Below, piece after piece: positions 16,726 through 25,907 of a stretch of 38,717 nt of DNA. Positions within the stretch are counted from its first letter, which is position 1; every line of letters begins with the position of its first letter. The stretch comes from Lachnospiraceae bacterium (lineage in GTDB: Bacteria; Bacillota; Clostridia; Lachnospirales; Lachnospiraceae): the NCBI GenBank assembly GCA_017436865.1, contig JAFSCH010000112.1, positions 1 through 38,717 of the forward strand, in the 5' to 3' direction. Made by a program: the position numbers and the translations under genes. Under the pieces are notes generated by a model, which did no database searches, had not been told where the DNA came from, and saw only the letters and a program-made list of their open reading frames with translations.

Positions 16726-17418
16726 GTGAACTTTTTATGGGATATCGCATTGAAGGCACAACAGCAGGGAAAGAGAGAAGAGGAGCTGCTCTTTTGTCAG
16801 GCAAGAGAATATAGTCCCTTTTATGAACAGGCATTTTCCTATCTGAATGAAACAAAAGTAGAGGAAGCTGTGATCGAGCTGAATCTGCTCGTGCGTTTTG
16901 CAGAAATATTCCAGTATATTCTGGCTGAGGATAACAGGCAGTATCCGGAATTTGAGAAATACCTGATTGATGCGGCATTGCATATGATTCTGCATGCAGA
17001 TATTTATCATGGTGTTTCCAAACGTGATATTTATATACGAAAGCTGACACAGGAAATTGAGAATGGTACCTATTGGAAAAGGGCAGCAGAGGAATTCAAG
17101 CTGATTCCTTTTGAAAAGCGAAGCAGAATCGCAACACTGGTACTGAATCAGATACAGACAGGAGCTTCCGTTATGACTTTTCGACGGGCACTTCTTGTAA
17201 TGTTTCCGAATGCAGTGTTGTATCAGATTAAGGCAGATCGAAAAAAGCTTCTCTTGTACCTGAAAATGGATAAAAATATGACAGACGAAAGAATGCTGCA
17301 ATTGATAGAGGATATGTTTCTGCCAGTCAGCTATCATCTTCGTGTCTTTTGGAAGTATCATTTTGGAATTATCGGTGTAGATGACACGATGAAGATTGAT
17401 GAAATCGCAATTTATTGA
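16726..17418 (+). CDS. Conserved cluster protein of unknown function (230 aa)
   Basis: A 230-aa, helix-rich protein with no membrane segment or known motif that I can recognise. The start is GTG at 16726 with AAGGAGG 7 bases upstream. Its C-terminus reads HFGIIGVDDTMKIDEIAIY. The tight spacing to the previous gene and the next cluster gene support a role in the same complex. A structural comparison to T6SS baseplate proteins (TssF, TssG, TssE) would be the informative test. Confidence 0.6.
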   Translation: MNFLWDIALKAQQQGKREEELLFCQAREYSPFYEQAFSYLNETKVEEAVIELNLLVRFAEIFQYILAEDNRQYPEFEKYLIDAALHMILHADIYHGVSKRDIYIRKLTQEIENGTYWKRAAEEFKLIPFEKRSRIATLVLNQIQTGASVMTFRRALLVMFPNAVLYQIKADRKKLLLYLKMDKNMTDERMLQLIEDMFLPVSYHLRVFWKYHFGIIGVDDTMKIDEIAIY

Positions 17419-17487
17419 AGCAGAGTGGCTATTCAGGGCAGGTCGAAGCACTTGCTGCTGAGACCGTAAGAACATGATTCAAGAGAG

Positions 17488-17562
17488 CAAAAATCCCATT
17501 GCGAAGCAATTTAAGATGGATTTTTGCATCGTAATTATGAAGATACTGAATAATTACGATGC
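17488..17562 (+). promoter_or_regulatory. Pair of nested/adjacent RNA hairpins in the gap before the Hsp70-like gene
   Basis: The 176-bp gap contains two structures. CAAAAATCC (17488-17496) pairs with GGATTTTTG (17518-17526) around an inner ATTGC-GAA-GCAAT hairpin. Next to it, sharing one base, GCATCGTAATTAT (17526-17538) pairs perfectly with ATAATTACGATGC (17550-17562). No clear U-run follows. It could be an attenuator, a processing site or an RNA-binding site that sets the level of the downstream gene. Confidence 0.6.
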
Positions 17563-17594
17563 AGTATCAGAATATGTGAAAGGATGTTTACAGG

Positions 17595-20210
17595 ATGGAT
17601 AAATATACCTATACACTGAATCAGAAGAATAGAAAGGCTGAGAAGCTCCAATATTACACAAGGGAAGAACTGGAGCTTATGACAACGTTTCAGTTAAGAG
17701 ATATTTGCTGGAAGGAACAGATTATTAACGGCATACAGGCACCGCTTGATAAGGATGAGCTAATACGCCAGATTATGCGCTTTCGCGGAAGAAAAAATCA
17801 TCTGTTTATCAGGGAACATAGCGAAGCCGGAATTAAGCGTATTGAGGAGCTTTTGCAGGAAGCTGTCGTCCATGCCATGCCCCATAATATTAAGGGCTGT
17901 GCCAAGATTGTGACCTATGATAAGGTTGCGGTTACTTATTTTGACTGCTTTACGATTGGTTATCAGAGTGAGATTGCCAACACGAATGCATTACTTGTCA
18001 GTGGGAATAAGCTCTGTGCTATATTTCAACTGCAGCAGTTTGGAGAACAGACAGATTATCTGTATCTGACTAAGACCGCAGAAATGATATGTGAAGAATC
18101 ACCGATAAAAAGCTATCAGCTGTACTGTATGGACAGGGCGCAGTCAGAATGGCTTTACCGCCTGTATGAAACGGATTATGATACGATACCGGAGCATCTA
18201 AGCTTCTATATGGTTCCGGTTATGGACTTTCAGGTTAGAAAGCTTCTGGAAATCAATATGCCCCTTGCCATAGACTTCGGAACCACCAATACAACAGCCG
18301 GAACCTATCTGGATTCCGGTTATATCGAAAGGCTGGAGGGTGACCCGGTCAGGGAGACCTTGCAGGAAAATGAGGTAAATTATGTTACCTATTTGCCGGA
18401 AGAAGGAAGCAGGGAGCAAACTCCGATATTGCCATCGGTGGTCGCAGTGACTAAAATAGAAGATGGAAGGCCGTATTACACCTTTGGTCATCAGGCTAAT
18501 CGTCTGTTACATATGAGCTATATTGATGAAGGCTTCTGTGTATTTTACGACATCAAACGTTGGATTAGTGACCCGGAACGGGAAGAAGAGCTGGTAGATC
18601 AGAAGGGACACCGATGCTTTGTAAAGCGCAAGGATATCATTAAGGCTTTTTTAGAGTATGTGATTGACTGTGCAACACAGCGCTTTAAGTGTAGATTCCG
18701 ACGTATTCATATCTCAGCACCGGTAAAGCAGAAGAAGCTTTTTGTTCGATTATATAGAGACATTCTGCCGGAATATGAGATTGAGGAAGAGGATATGCTG
18801 GATGAAGGTGTTGCGGTACTGTACAACTCTATCTCAGAACTGATTACAGAGAATCGTTATCACAATAATGAGGAGTGGAAGGCTTTAATCATAGATTGTG
18901 GAGGCGGAACAACAGACCTGTCCTCATGCCGTTTTTCAATCAGCAATCAGAGAGTGGCATATAAGATTAACATAGCAACCGCATATGAAAATGGAGATAC
19001 TGATTTTGGCGGTAACAATCTGACATATCGTATCATGCAGCTATTGAAAATAGCATTGGTGAGACAATTAAGCATGGAAGAAGGGCTGATGCCGGAAGAA
19101 ATCATAGAGGATTTCGGAGAGGATATTTTTCGAAGAGTAGATACCGACGGTATAAAACAGGTGTATCAGCACTTAGATGAAGAATATGCCAGAGGAGAGA
19201 AGGTTCTTCCTACCAGATTCCGGGATTATGAGCATAGGAGTAACAGCGAATATTATGCCGTAAAGAATAACTTCTATTATCTATTTCATATTGCAGAGCA
19301 GATAAAAAAGGCATTTTACGGGAAAGGAGAAACACTGCGAATCGCAATATCCAGCGTTCCTATCAGGGAAACAGCAACCGTATGTCTATTGGCAGAACGC
19401 TTTAAGCTATCCGTTAAGGAGGAAAATCAATTCCATGTGTTAAAGGATATTCCGACGGTATATCTCAGTATTCGTATGCTGAATAAGCTGTTGAAGGCAG
19501 ATATCTATGGAATCGTAAAGCGTTTTATAGAAAGCTCCTATGAAAGTGGAGATTTGCAGGAATACTCCATCATGCGTCTTACCGGACAGTCCTGTAAGAT
19601 TGACCTGTTTCGAGAAGCTCTAAAGGAATTCATCCCGGGAAAAATCATAGAATCCTCGAAGCGGGAACGGGGACATATGGGAGATTATGAATTAAAGCTG
19701 ATGTGCCTGGATGGAGCGATTAAGTATATCAAGGATAAACGCTTCGGATATGCGGATGTTCGAATTATGAATGAACATGCAGCATTTCCATATATCATAA
19801 CAGCAATTACACATACCGGAGAGGAAAAGACATTAATTCAGGGATTAGGCAGACGGAGTACAAGAGGCTATATCTCAAGAAATATGGCAGACCTGACCTT
19901 GCAGTTATACTTAAAGGACACGAATCAGAATGTCCGGTACAAGTATAATTGTGCTGTGAATCCGAGTGATTTTGCGGTGGCAGAGGCAGAGGAAATCGTT
20001 GCGCAGTATAAGGGCGAGATCTTGCAGGATGATGTGGATGCAATCGTAAATAAGGAGCTTCGATTCTTCGTTCTGGCAGACGAGGAGAGATGGGGCTTTG
20101 TCGTGGTTCCGGTGTTGCGTAGGGATGAGCAGCTGATGCTTGGTGCAGAGCAGTTTTTCCTATTTGAGACAGACAGCTGGCTGACGAACTTCTTCGACGG
20201 AACCAAATAA
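17595..20210 (+). CDS. Hsp70/actin-fold ATPase with SAP-like N-terminus
   Basis: The 871-aa protein begins with about 220 residues unlike DnaK, including a short SAP-like helix pair (TTFQLRDICWKE...KDELIRQIMRFRG). An Hsp70-like nucleotide-binding domain then starts with phosphate-1 motif LAIDFGTTNTTAGTYL (from about residue 224) and contains the phosphate-2 motif IIDCGGGTTDLSS (about residue 432-444) and an adenosine-type motif near RIAISSVPIRETA. The last 250 residues are beta-rich and would bind substrate or partner. The J protein at 11126 would activate it. It may recycle or assemble sheath or load cargo, since no ClpV ATPase is present; this is inference. Confidence 0.8.
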   Translation: MDKYTYTLNQKNRKAEKLQYYTREELELMTTFQLRDICWKEQIINGIQAPLDKDELIRQIMRFRGRKNHLFIREHSEAGIKRIEELLQEAVVHAMPHNIKGCAKIVTYDKVAVTYFDCFTIGYQSEIANTNALLVSGNKLCAIFQLQQFGEQTDYLYLTKTAEMICEESPIKSYQLYCMDRAQSEWLYRLYETDYDTIPEHLSFYMVPVMDFQVRKLLEINMPLAIDFGTTNTTAGTYLDSGYIERLEGDPVRETLQENEVNYVTYLPEEGSREQTPILPSVVAVTKIEDGRPYYTFGHQANRLLHMSYIDEGFCVFYDIKRWISDPEREEELVDQKGHRCFVKRKDIIKAFLEYVIDCATQRFKCRFRRIHISAPVKQKKLFVRLYRDILPEYEIEEEDMLDEGVAVLYNSISELITENRYHNNEEWKALIIDCGGGTTDLSSCRFSISNQRVAYKINIATAYENGDTDFGGNNLTYRIMQLLKIALVRQLSMEEGLMPEEIIEDFGEDIFRRVDTDGIKQVYQHLDEEYARGEKVLPTRFRDYEHRSNSEYYAVKNNFYYLFHIAEQIKKAFYGKGETLRIAISSVPIRETATVCLLAERFKLSVKEENQFHVLKDIPTVYLSIRMLNKLLKADIYGIVKRFIESSYESGDLQEYSIMRLTGQSCKIDLFREALKEFIPGKIIESSKRERGHMGDYELKLMCLDGAIKYIKDKRFGYADVRIMNEHAAFPYIITAITHTGEEKTLIQGLGRRSTRGYISRNMADLTLQLYLKDTNQNVRYKYNCAVNPSDFAVAEAEEIVAQYKGEILQDDVDAIVNKELRFFVLADEERWGFVVVPVLRRDEQLMLGAEQFFLFETDSWLTNFFDGTK

Positions 20211-20230
20211 ACGGAAGATGAGGTGGAGAG

Positions 20231-21703
20231 ATGAAAGACGACGGAAAAAAATATGTTGTATATGGAATGAAAGCAAAATGCAGCGAAGGCTCCATGGAGA
20301 ACTATATCAGTACTGATGTCGGACATGGTGTGCTTTATCAGGGACAACCTCTATTAAATGCCAATGATCATACTCCACAGGTAAATCTGACACATTTTGG
20401 CGACTGTCATTCCAAGAAGATATATGAAGAAGCGAAGAAACAGGCGGATGAGAAATACAAGGCAGATGCCGATGATGGCTTCTTTGAAAAGGCAGGCAAG
20501 CTCCTTGCCAAGACCGTAACCAAGGCTGCAATATCCGTAAAGGAGAACTTCGGTGCCAATAAGTGTGAACTGGATACCCCCTTACCATGGATGTTCGTCA
20601 ATAAGGAGCACATGATAGATGGCGCTCCGGCACTGACCGTAGAGAGTCAGTGCGCCTGCCGTTATGGTGGGATTATTACAATCGTACCAGAGCCGGAGGA
20701 AGAGGTTACCATCGAAACCGAGGAAGTGGCTCTGGCAGAAAACATGGCAGAACCGGATGAGGTTGAGGTGAAGGAGCTGGAGAAGGAAGAGAACAAGGTG
20801 CGACTAAGTGCCGGAGTTGGGTGGTTATTAGAGACATGGCCAGAAGAGGTTTATGAAGAGGCAAAGAATAAAATGCTGCCAAAGACAGAGGAAGAGCAGA
20901 AAAAATATTATATAGAGAAGTATGTGAATGAGGAGACTTTGGGAAAAATTAATGGTCAATGGAAAAATAATATGAGTACATTTAAAGAAATATATGGTGA
21001 AGATGTTTTTGATAAGATGCAACAAAAAATGTATGAATATGGAATTACAGATGAGACAAGCATACTGATGTTTTTATCGACAATTGGAGCAGAAACAGGA
21101 TATGGAGTGAGAACGACAGAATATATATTATCAGATTATAAAGAATCATTATACGCTCTTGAAACAAGAGGTGCGGGATTACTACAAGTAACAGGAGAAG
21201 TACAATTAAATTTTTTAAAAAGTATGAAAGAAAGTGAATCTCTTGATGCTTCAGAGGTAGCGGAACTGAATCATTATATTGAATCATTTTATGAATATAC
21301 AAATGCAAAGAATAAGACTGCTTGTGGATGTAAAGAAAATGCAACAGAATTTATTGCAGTAAAGTATCCGATTGAGTCAGCGATGTGGTATTGGGGAAAG
21401 AATATACAACAGTGCGCAACGTTTGCAGAAGATAGTGATGAGCAAACAGATATGACAATAAATGATTTTATATTGAATTACAAAGACAGTAGTTTAAGTG
21501 AAAATCTTTTTTTGGCAGTACAATATGCGGTAAATAGTAGAAAAAGGTTTTATAAAGGTGATTTACAGAGAATCTGTGAGAGTGAAACAACGGTAATTAA
21601 AAATGATGAAGCAGATTCTGGGAAAAGAACCAGTCCATTACCAAATGGCTGGACTAAACGAATAGGAGATTGGAGAAATGCTGAACCATTGAGAGGTGAG
21701 TAA
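20231..21703 (+). CDS. PAAR-like (DUF4280) tip fused to a GH19/lysozyme-like peptidoglycan hydrolase effector
   Basis: The 490-aa protein has an N-terminal PAAR-like domain of the DUF4280 type (residues about 8-150): MKAKCSEG, HFGDCHSK, NKCELDTPLPW and SQCACRYGG with paired cysteines. An acidic linker (about 155-190) follows. From about residue 235 a second domain resembles GH19 chitinase/lysozyme: GAETGYG with candidate catalytic Glu288, TTEY with Glu297, then RGAGLLQVTG (313-322), like the RGxxQLTG motif of that family. Such enzymes cut glycan chains of cell-wall polymers. A PAAR tip on a spike delivering a wall hydrolase is a known T6SS arrangement. Base composition drops to AT-rich in the second domain, which suggests a swapped effector module. 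Confidence 0.75.
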   Translation: MKDDGKKYVVYGMKAKCSEGSMENYISTDVGHGVLYQGQPLLNANDHTPQVNLTHFGDCHSKKIYEEAKKQADEKYKADADDGFFEKAGKLLAKTVTKAAISVKENFGANKCELDTPLPWMFVNKEHMIDGAPALTVESQCACRYGGIITIVPEPEEEVTIETEEVALAENMAEPDEVEVKELEKEENKVRLSAGVGWLLETWPEEVYEEAKNKMLPKTEEEQKKYYIEKYVNEETLGKINGQWKNNMSTFKEIYGEDVFDKMQQKMYEYGITDETSILMFLSTIGAETGYGVRTTEYILSDYKESLYALETRGAGLLQVTGEVQLNFLKSMKESESLDASEVAELNHYIESFYEYTNAKNKTACGCKENATEFIAVKYPIESAMWYWGKNIQQCATFAEDSDEQTDMTINDFILNYKDSSLSENLFLAVQYAVNSRKRFYKGDLQRICESETTVIKNDEADSGKRTSPLPNGWTKRIGDWRNAEPLRGE

Positions 21704-21708
21704 TAACA

Positions 21709-23529
21709 ATGAAAAAGAGCATATGGTTTATCATAGATTTCATCAGTATTGTGATTATTGTGGCGGCATTGGGAAAGTGGATAATGAATTTGGATGATAA
21801 GCAAGTTGGGGCTTCTGAATCAGATAAGTTTACCAATGAATACAGCCTGACAGAGGAAGAGCTGAAACAGGTATATCAAGGGCTAAAGGTAGAGAATAAC
21901 GAGGAATGGATTACCTATGATTTCAATTCTGATGGTGTAAAAGAAGTAATTTTAAGAGATAGCAGGGGACAATCCGATGCTGAGAAGCGTATTCTTGCAA
22001 TTTTTGTGAAAACAGAAGAAGGATATAAACGAATTCTCTGGGATAGTGACTCAGGGGATAAGTACTATGCGTTCAATGATGGGTATTTTTTCCTGTGTCA
22101 GAAGTATCAGACGAACCGTTCCCTGTATGATGGATTTTTATATAACTGTTATGTGGAATATTCCTTTAATCAGGCCTGGGAATTGCAAAGTGGGCGGAAA
22201 ATAGAGGCTTTTTATATTCCTAACGTAGAGGAATGGAGAGACTCCGAAGAGTATTATATGATAGGTGCGCCAAGATATGAGCTGCAAAGGAAGTTGTACT
22301 ATCGCACAAGGCTTGGCATAGAGAAAGATGGGGAACATAGAACACTTACAGAACAGGAGTGGGATAACTTTTGCCAGGACATAACAGGAGCCAGTTTCCA
22401 GAGCATGGAACCAGAACGCTATGAGGAATATGAGCAAATAAAGCAGAGATTAAACACAGAGGAAATATTCGAAACATGTCTGAAGGAGTGGTATGTGGAT
22501 GAATGCCTGGGAACACAGGACACAGAAGCACCATATCTTGGTAAGGTATTGAACATGAACGCAGAAAATATCGAAGCTTTGGACAGTATAACAGAAGAGG
22601 GATATGAATTTGAAAGCTGGCAGGAGCTGGAGGAAGCATGTAATCCTCCGCTTGAAATATGTGAAGTATTAGATGCTCCTTTTTATGCAGCAAGAATTAA
22701 GCTAAAAGACATGGATGATGTGGTAGAGCTTATCATGGGTGCGAATCATTGGGCAGTATTGGCTGTAGGTGAAAACTTTTACAGATTGAGAAAACCGGTA
22801 AGAATATATCAGACTCATATGGATGTAGCAACTTTTGCAATGGACGAAATAGGACGGTCAGATTGTGATTCACTGGAATATGGGGATATAGAAGAATTTG
22901 GTGATGTAGGGTATTGGCCTGCTGAAATGGTCAGTTATCTTATAGAGGCACTTCGGACAGATACCTTAATCGAAAGGTTGCTGGATATACAGGCAGATTA
23001 CGAAATTGTGGAAGAAGAAAGAAAAATTCTTTCAAAGTCAAAAAGGGATAATGAGTTAGGCATTACAGTGTATGCGCCACAGTTTGCTAAGGATGATGTA
23101 TGGTATCGCTTATCGCTATCGGAATTCGGCGATGACATTGTAGTGTGCCATGAAATGGCAGAAGGGTATGTATACAATTACTATTTTATGAATGTTGAGG
23201 CGTTTGGAATCTATAGTGAGCCGGCATTTACTATGGGCGGACAGAAAAGGAATCATCCGTATTTTATAACGTGGGATGGAACAAATTATATCGTAATACC
23301 ATGCTGGAACAGAGCAGAGGATAGGATTATTGGAATGGCAGTATATGACTATTATCATTATATTAATGGCAGTGCGCTGAGCATTGGAATTAACAGCGAT
23401 GGAACACCTTACCTTTATGAGCAAGTATCATATCTTACAACGGGTACTGCAAGCTCTTATCATGCACAAAATTCAACAGGATCGCCCATGATATTTTTAG
23501 GAAAATCCATTACAGATGTGGAGAAATGA
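21709..23529 (+). CDS. Membrane-anchored modular protein, candidate immunity protein
   Basis: The 606-aa protein has one N-terminal hydrophobic helix (FIIDFISIVIIVAALG) and would face outward. An N-terminal domain includes DFNSDGVKEV, a calcium-loop-like phrase. A middle module (about 252-365) starts LKEWYVDECLG and contains YLGKVLNMN; it recurs in the 28004 gene. The C-terminal module (about 410-600), with DDVWYRLSLSEFGDDIVV and ending GINSDGTPYLY, recurs in the 23837 lipoprotein. It begins 5 bases after the effector stop. Its location directly after the hydrolase and its outward topology make it the best candidate to block that hydrolase. No known immunity family is recognised. Confidence 0.55.
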   Translation: MKKSIWFIIDFISIVIIVAALGKWIMNLDDKQVGASESDKFTNEYSLTEEELKQVYQGLKVENNEEWITYDFNSDGVKEVILRDSRGQSDAEKRILAIFVKTEEGYKRILWDSDSGDKYYAFNDGYFFLCQKYQTNRSLYDGFLYNCYVEYSFNQAWELQSGRKIEAFYIPNVEEWRDSEEYYMIGAPRYELQRKLYYRTRLGIEKDGEHRTLTEQEWDNFCQDITGASFQSMEPERYEEYEQIKQRLNTEEIFETCLKEWYVDECLGTQDTEAPYLGKVLNMNAENIEALDSITEEGYEFESWQELEEACNPPLEICEVLDAPFYAARIKLKDMDDVVELIMGANHWAVLAVGENFYRLRKPVRIYQTHMDVATFAMDEIGRSDCDSLEYGDIEEFGDVGYWPAEMVSYLIEALRTDTLIERLLDIQADYEIVEEERKILSKSKRDNELGITVYAPQFAKDDVWYRLSLSEFGDDIVVCHEMAEGYVYNYYFMNVEAFGIYSEPAFTMGGQKRNHPYFITWDGTNYIVIPCWNRAEDRIIGMAVYDYYHYINGSALSIGINSDGTPYLYEQVSYLTTGTASSYHAQNSTGSPMIFLGKSITDVEK

Positions 23530-23783
23530 AAGAGCAGGATATAAATATGAGAAAAGTTAATGAAATGTTTTATGATTTTCATGATGTCAGAATTGTGCAA
23601 CTATGGTTTCAAGAAATAGATAATAAAATAGTTATGTTTTGCGTAAGTCATATTTCTGATTATAACTATGCATTGAATGTGATATTGCTGGAAGGAAATA
23701 ACGCAACACAAATTAGAACCGATATCTTTGCACCACAGAGAAAGTTTGAGATAACGGAGGGACATGTTTTTTCGAGTATGTAG
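23526..23783 (+). CDS. Small unknown protein ending in a duplicated tail
   Basis: An 85-aa protein that overlaps the previous stop in an ATGA arrangement. No family is recognised. The stop and last residues (HVFSSM) lie inside a 640-bp repeat whose other copy also ends the 25805 gene. This suggests that the gene was cut and given a new end by recombination, so it may be a fragment rather than a complete gene. A later ATG at 23547 is possible. Confidence 0.45.
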   Translation: MKEQDINMRKVNEMFYDFHDVRIVQLWFQEIDNKIVMFCVSHISDYNYALNVILLEGNNATQIRTDIFAPQRKFEITEGHVFSSM

Positions 23784-24400
23784 ATTAATGAGAGATAAGG
23801 CGTTAGTGTTATATCACGAAGAGAGGTTTTTGAAGTATGTTCACAGTACATAGAGAAAAGAAAATGTATATATTTTGTTTAATATTAGTGGTAAGTATGA
23901 CTTTTTTTCTAGTTGGTTGTTCACATTTGTTTAAGGAAGAACCACAGTATATTTCCTATGTAATAGAGAACATGGGAGAGGCAGAAAAGTTTTTCCAAGC
24001 AGAACAAATGAAATTAGGTATTCGAGAGGAAGATGAAACAACTTATTTGGAGATTACGACAGCACTTGATGAGATATATCTTTATCGTGATAGTAGTTAT
24101 TTTGACAGATTATACAAGATTGAGAAAGAGGTTAGTTATGAAAACAGGGGAAAAATAGAAGAAGGACAGTTATTCATGGTAATATTAGATGATGAGCTGG
24201 CAGACATATGGATAGATGAAGACGATGGAGTAACAAGTTTAACGTATTACCTTCCTGATTTTGATAAGATTGTATCTCGTTGGGGAGATACGATGTATGC
24301 GCAAACGATTGTTGAATTATATATTTCACCTCAAGAAATGACAGAGTTATATGAGACAGGACAGGAGATAGAGCAAACGATTATAGAATTTTATGAGCAA
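23761..24400 (+). repeat. Direct repeat, copy A (640 bp)
   Basis: This stretch is nearly identical to 27111-27749. It begins in the end of the small 23526 gene (GACATGTTTTTTCGAGTATG) and ends at residue 188 of the lipoprotein gene. By eye there are only scattered substitutions and one single-base length difference. Confidence 0.9.
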
Positions 24401-25729
24401 CATGTTGAGGAGAAAGAAGGAAAAAAGGAAAATAACGATATTCCGGAATATTTAAGAACAATTGACAGTCCAATTATTCATATTGTTGAAAGGGAGGAAT
24501 ACTCTGAAATACCTAAGCAACTGGAAATACAATTGAAAAATGTATTGTTGGAAAATAGTTTTGATGAATTCATTTCAGAACACGAAGTGAACTATAGGAT
24601 ATTAGAAAAAGAAGAGATAAATCAGTTTGTAGAAATGGACGAAAGTGGTAAGTTGAAGGACTATAATGAACGATTTGCAGTTCAGGCGGATGTTTGGCTA
24701 TTGATAGAAGAGAATTCAGCAGTTGTTATCAGGCATCCTTTAGGAAATGGGGAGTATGTATATTATGAATATATATATGCGAATGAAAAGGAAGAGCTTC
24801 CCTATGTAATGAGAGCACTGGGGAAGAATGGAGAATTTTTTTATATTCGATGGAATGAAGAGATTTATCTGATTACACCCAAGAAACAAGAGGATAAACT
24901 TATAGGAGTAGCAACCTATTGTATGCATGGGAAAAGCGAATATGGGTGGTTATTATATCAAGAAAAAGCAACAGATACCTATGTTGTAACAAAATATTTT
25001 GAATATACATCGAAAGAGGCATCTGAAAGTCTGAGTAGCTGGCCAATGTTGGATACAAGAACAAGTAAGTATAAGTATATTAGTGATAATTACTGGAGTA
25101 GAGTAGATGGTTCAAACATGTATTATGCAAAAAGCCATGATAGAGAACAACCTCAGAAGTTAATTGACTATTGCGTAGAGGCACTTCAAAATGGGGACTT
25201 GATAGAACAATTAGAGAGTATAGAGGCAGAGTACGAAATAATAGGAGATGAAGAGAAACGAGTTCTTATAGAAGTAGAGCATGAGCTTGGACTTTCTATA
25301 TATTCCGAAGGGTTTGATGAAGATGATATATGGTATAAGGTATCTTTGTCAGAAGAGGGAGATGATATAGTTGTAACTCATCAGGAGAAGAATGGTATAG
25401 TGATTAATCTTTATTTTTGGAATAATGAGGAATCGGGTTGTTATAATGATACTCCAGTTTGTACTGGTGGACAGAAAAAAAGTAATCCATATTTTATTGA
25501 GTGGGACAATAAGAATTATCTTGCAATGCCTTTCTGGAATGAGGAAAAGGATGAGTTGATAGGAGTATTGATTTATCGGTTTTCGGGTGAAAGTGATGGA
25601 GTAGTAATTGGAATTGGCGTAAATAGTGATAATACAATTAATATATCTGTTGAGGACTTTTTTCCGGTAAAAAAAACAATTAATCTGCCAGAGGATGCAA
25701 GACAGTACCCTACAGTAGTGGAATATTAG
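23837..25729 (+). CDS. Modular lipoprotein, candidate immunity protein
   Basis: The 630-aa protein has a signal peptide with lipobox LVGC (Cys28), so it should be anchored outside the membrane. Residues 30-188 form an acidic domain duplicated in the pseudogene at 27187. A module at about 224-375 (EIPKQLEIQL...NVLLENSFDEF, IRHPLGNGEYVYYE, ATYCMHGKSEYGW) recurs in the 25805 lipoprotein. The C-terminal module at about 440-620 (DDIWYKVSLSEEGDDIVV) matches the end of the 21709 protein. This mix of shared modules suggests a shuffled family. An extracellular lipoprotein is the expected form of protection against a peptidoglycan-cutting effector; this is inference. Confidence 0.6.
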   Translation: MFTVHREKKMYIFCLILVVSMTFFLVGCSHLFKEEPQYISYVIENMGEAEKFFQAEQMKLGIREEDETTYLEITTALDEIYLYRDSSYFDRLYKIEKEVSYENRGKIEEGQLFMVILDDELADIWIDEDDGVTSLTYYLPDFDKIVSRWGDTMYAQTIVELYISPQEMTELYETGQEIEQTIIEFYEQHVEEKEGKKENNDIPEYLRTIDSPIIHIVEREEYSEIPKQLEIQLKNVLLENSFDEFISEHEVNYRILEKEEINQFVEMDESGKLKDYNERFAVQADVWLLIEENSAVVIRHPLGNGEYVYYEYIYANEKEELPYVMRALGKNGEFFYIRWNEEIYLITPKKQEDKLIGVATYCMHGKSEYGWLLYQEKATDTYVVTKYFEYTSKEASESLSSWPMLDTRTSKYKYISDNYWSRVDGSNMYYAKSHDREQPQKLIDYCVEALQNGDLIEQLESIEAEYEIIGDEEKRVLIEVEHELGLSIYSEGFDEDDIWYKVSLSEEGDDIVVTHQEKNGIVINLYFWNNEESGCYNDTPVCTGGQKKSNPYFIEWDNKNYLAMPFWNEEKDELIGVLIYRFSGESDGVVIGIGVNSDNTINISVEDFFPVKKTINLPEDARQYPTVVEY

Positions 25730-25783
25730 TGCGATTTTTTTATGCTTAATCTTATGAATAATTCAAGAAGCAGGTCAGAATGG

Positions 25784-25907
25784 CAAAGAGAGGAATTTTA
25801 AAGTATGTTCACAGTACATAGAAAAAAGAAAAAGTATATATTTTGTTTGATGTTAGTGGCAAGTTTTACTTTCCTCTTATTCGGTTGCGCAAACTTTTCA
25901 CAAATAG
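25784..25907 (+). repeat. Repeated leader module, copy 1 (ribosome site plus lipoprotein signal peptide)
   Basis: About 124 bp, from CAAAGAGAGGAATTTT through the signal peptide, is almost identical to 28605-28728. The encoded starts are MFTVHRKKKKY in both, with the same lipobox. The similarity stops soon after the lipobox Cys, as expected for a swappable leader. Confidence 0.85.

Noticed and set aside
16735-17475. 246-aa minus-strand protein
   Set aside because: It mirrors the 16726 gene, which has a strong ribosome site and fits the operon.
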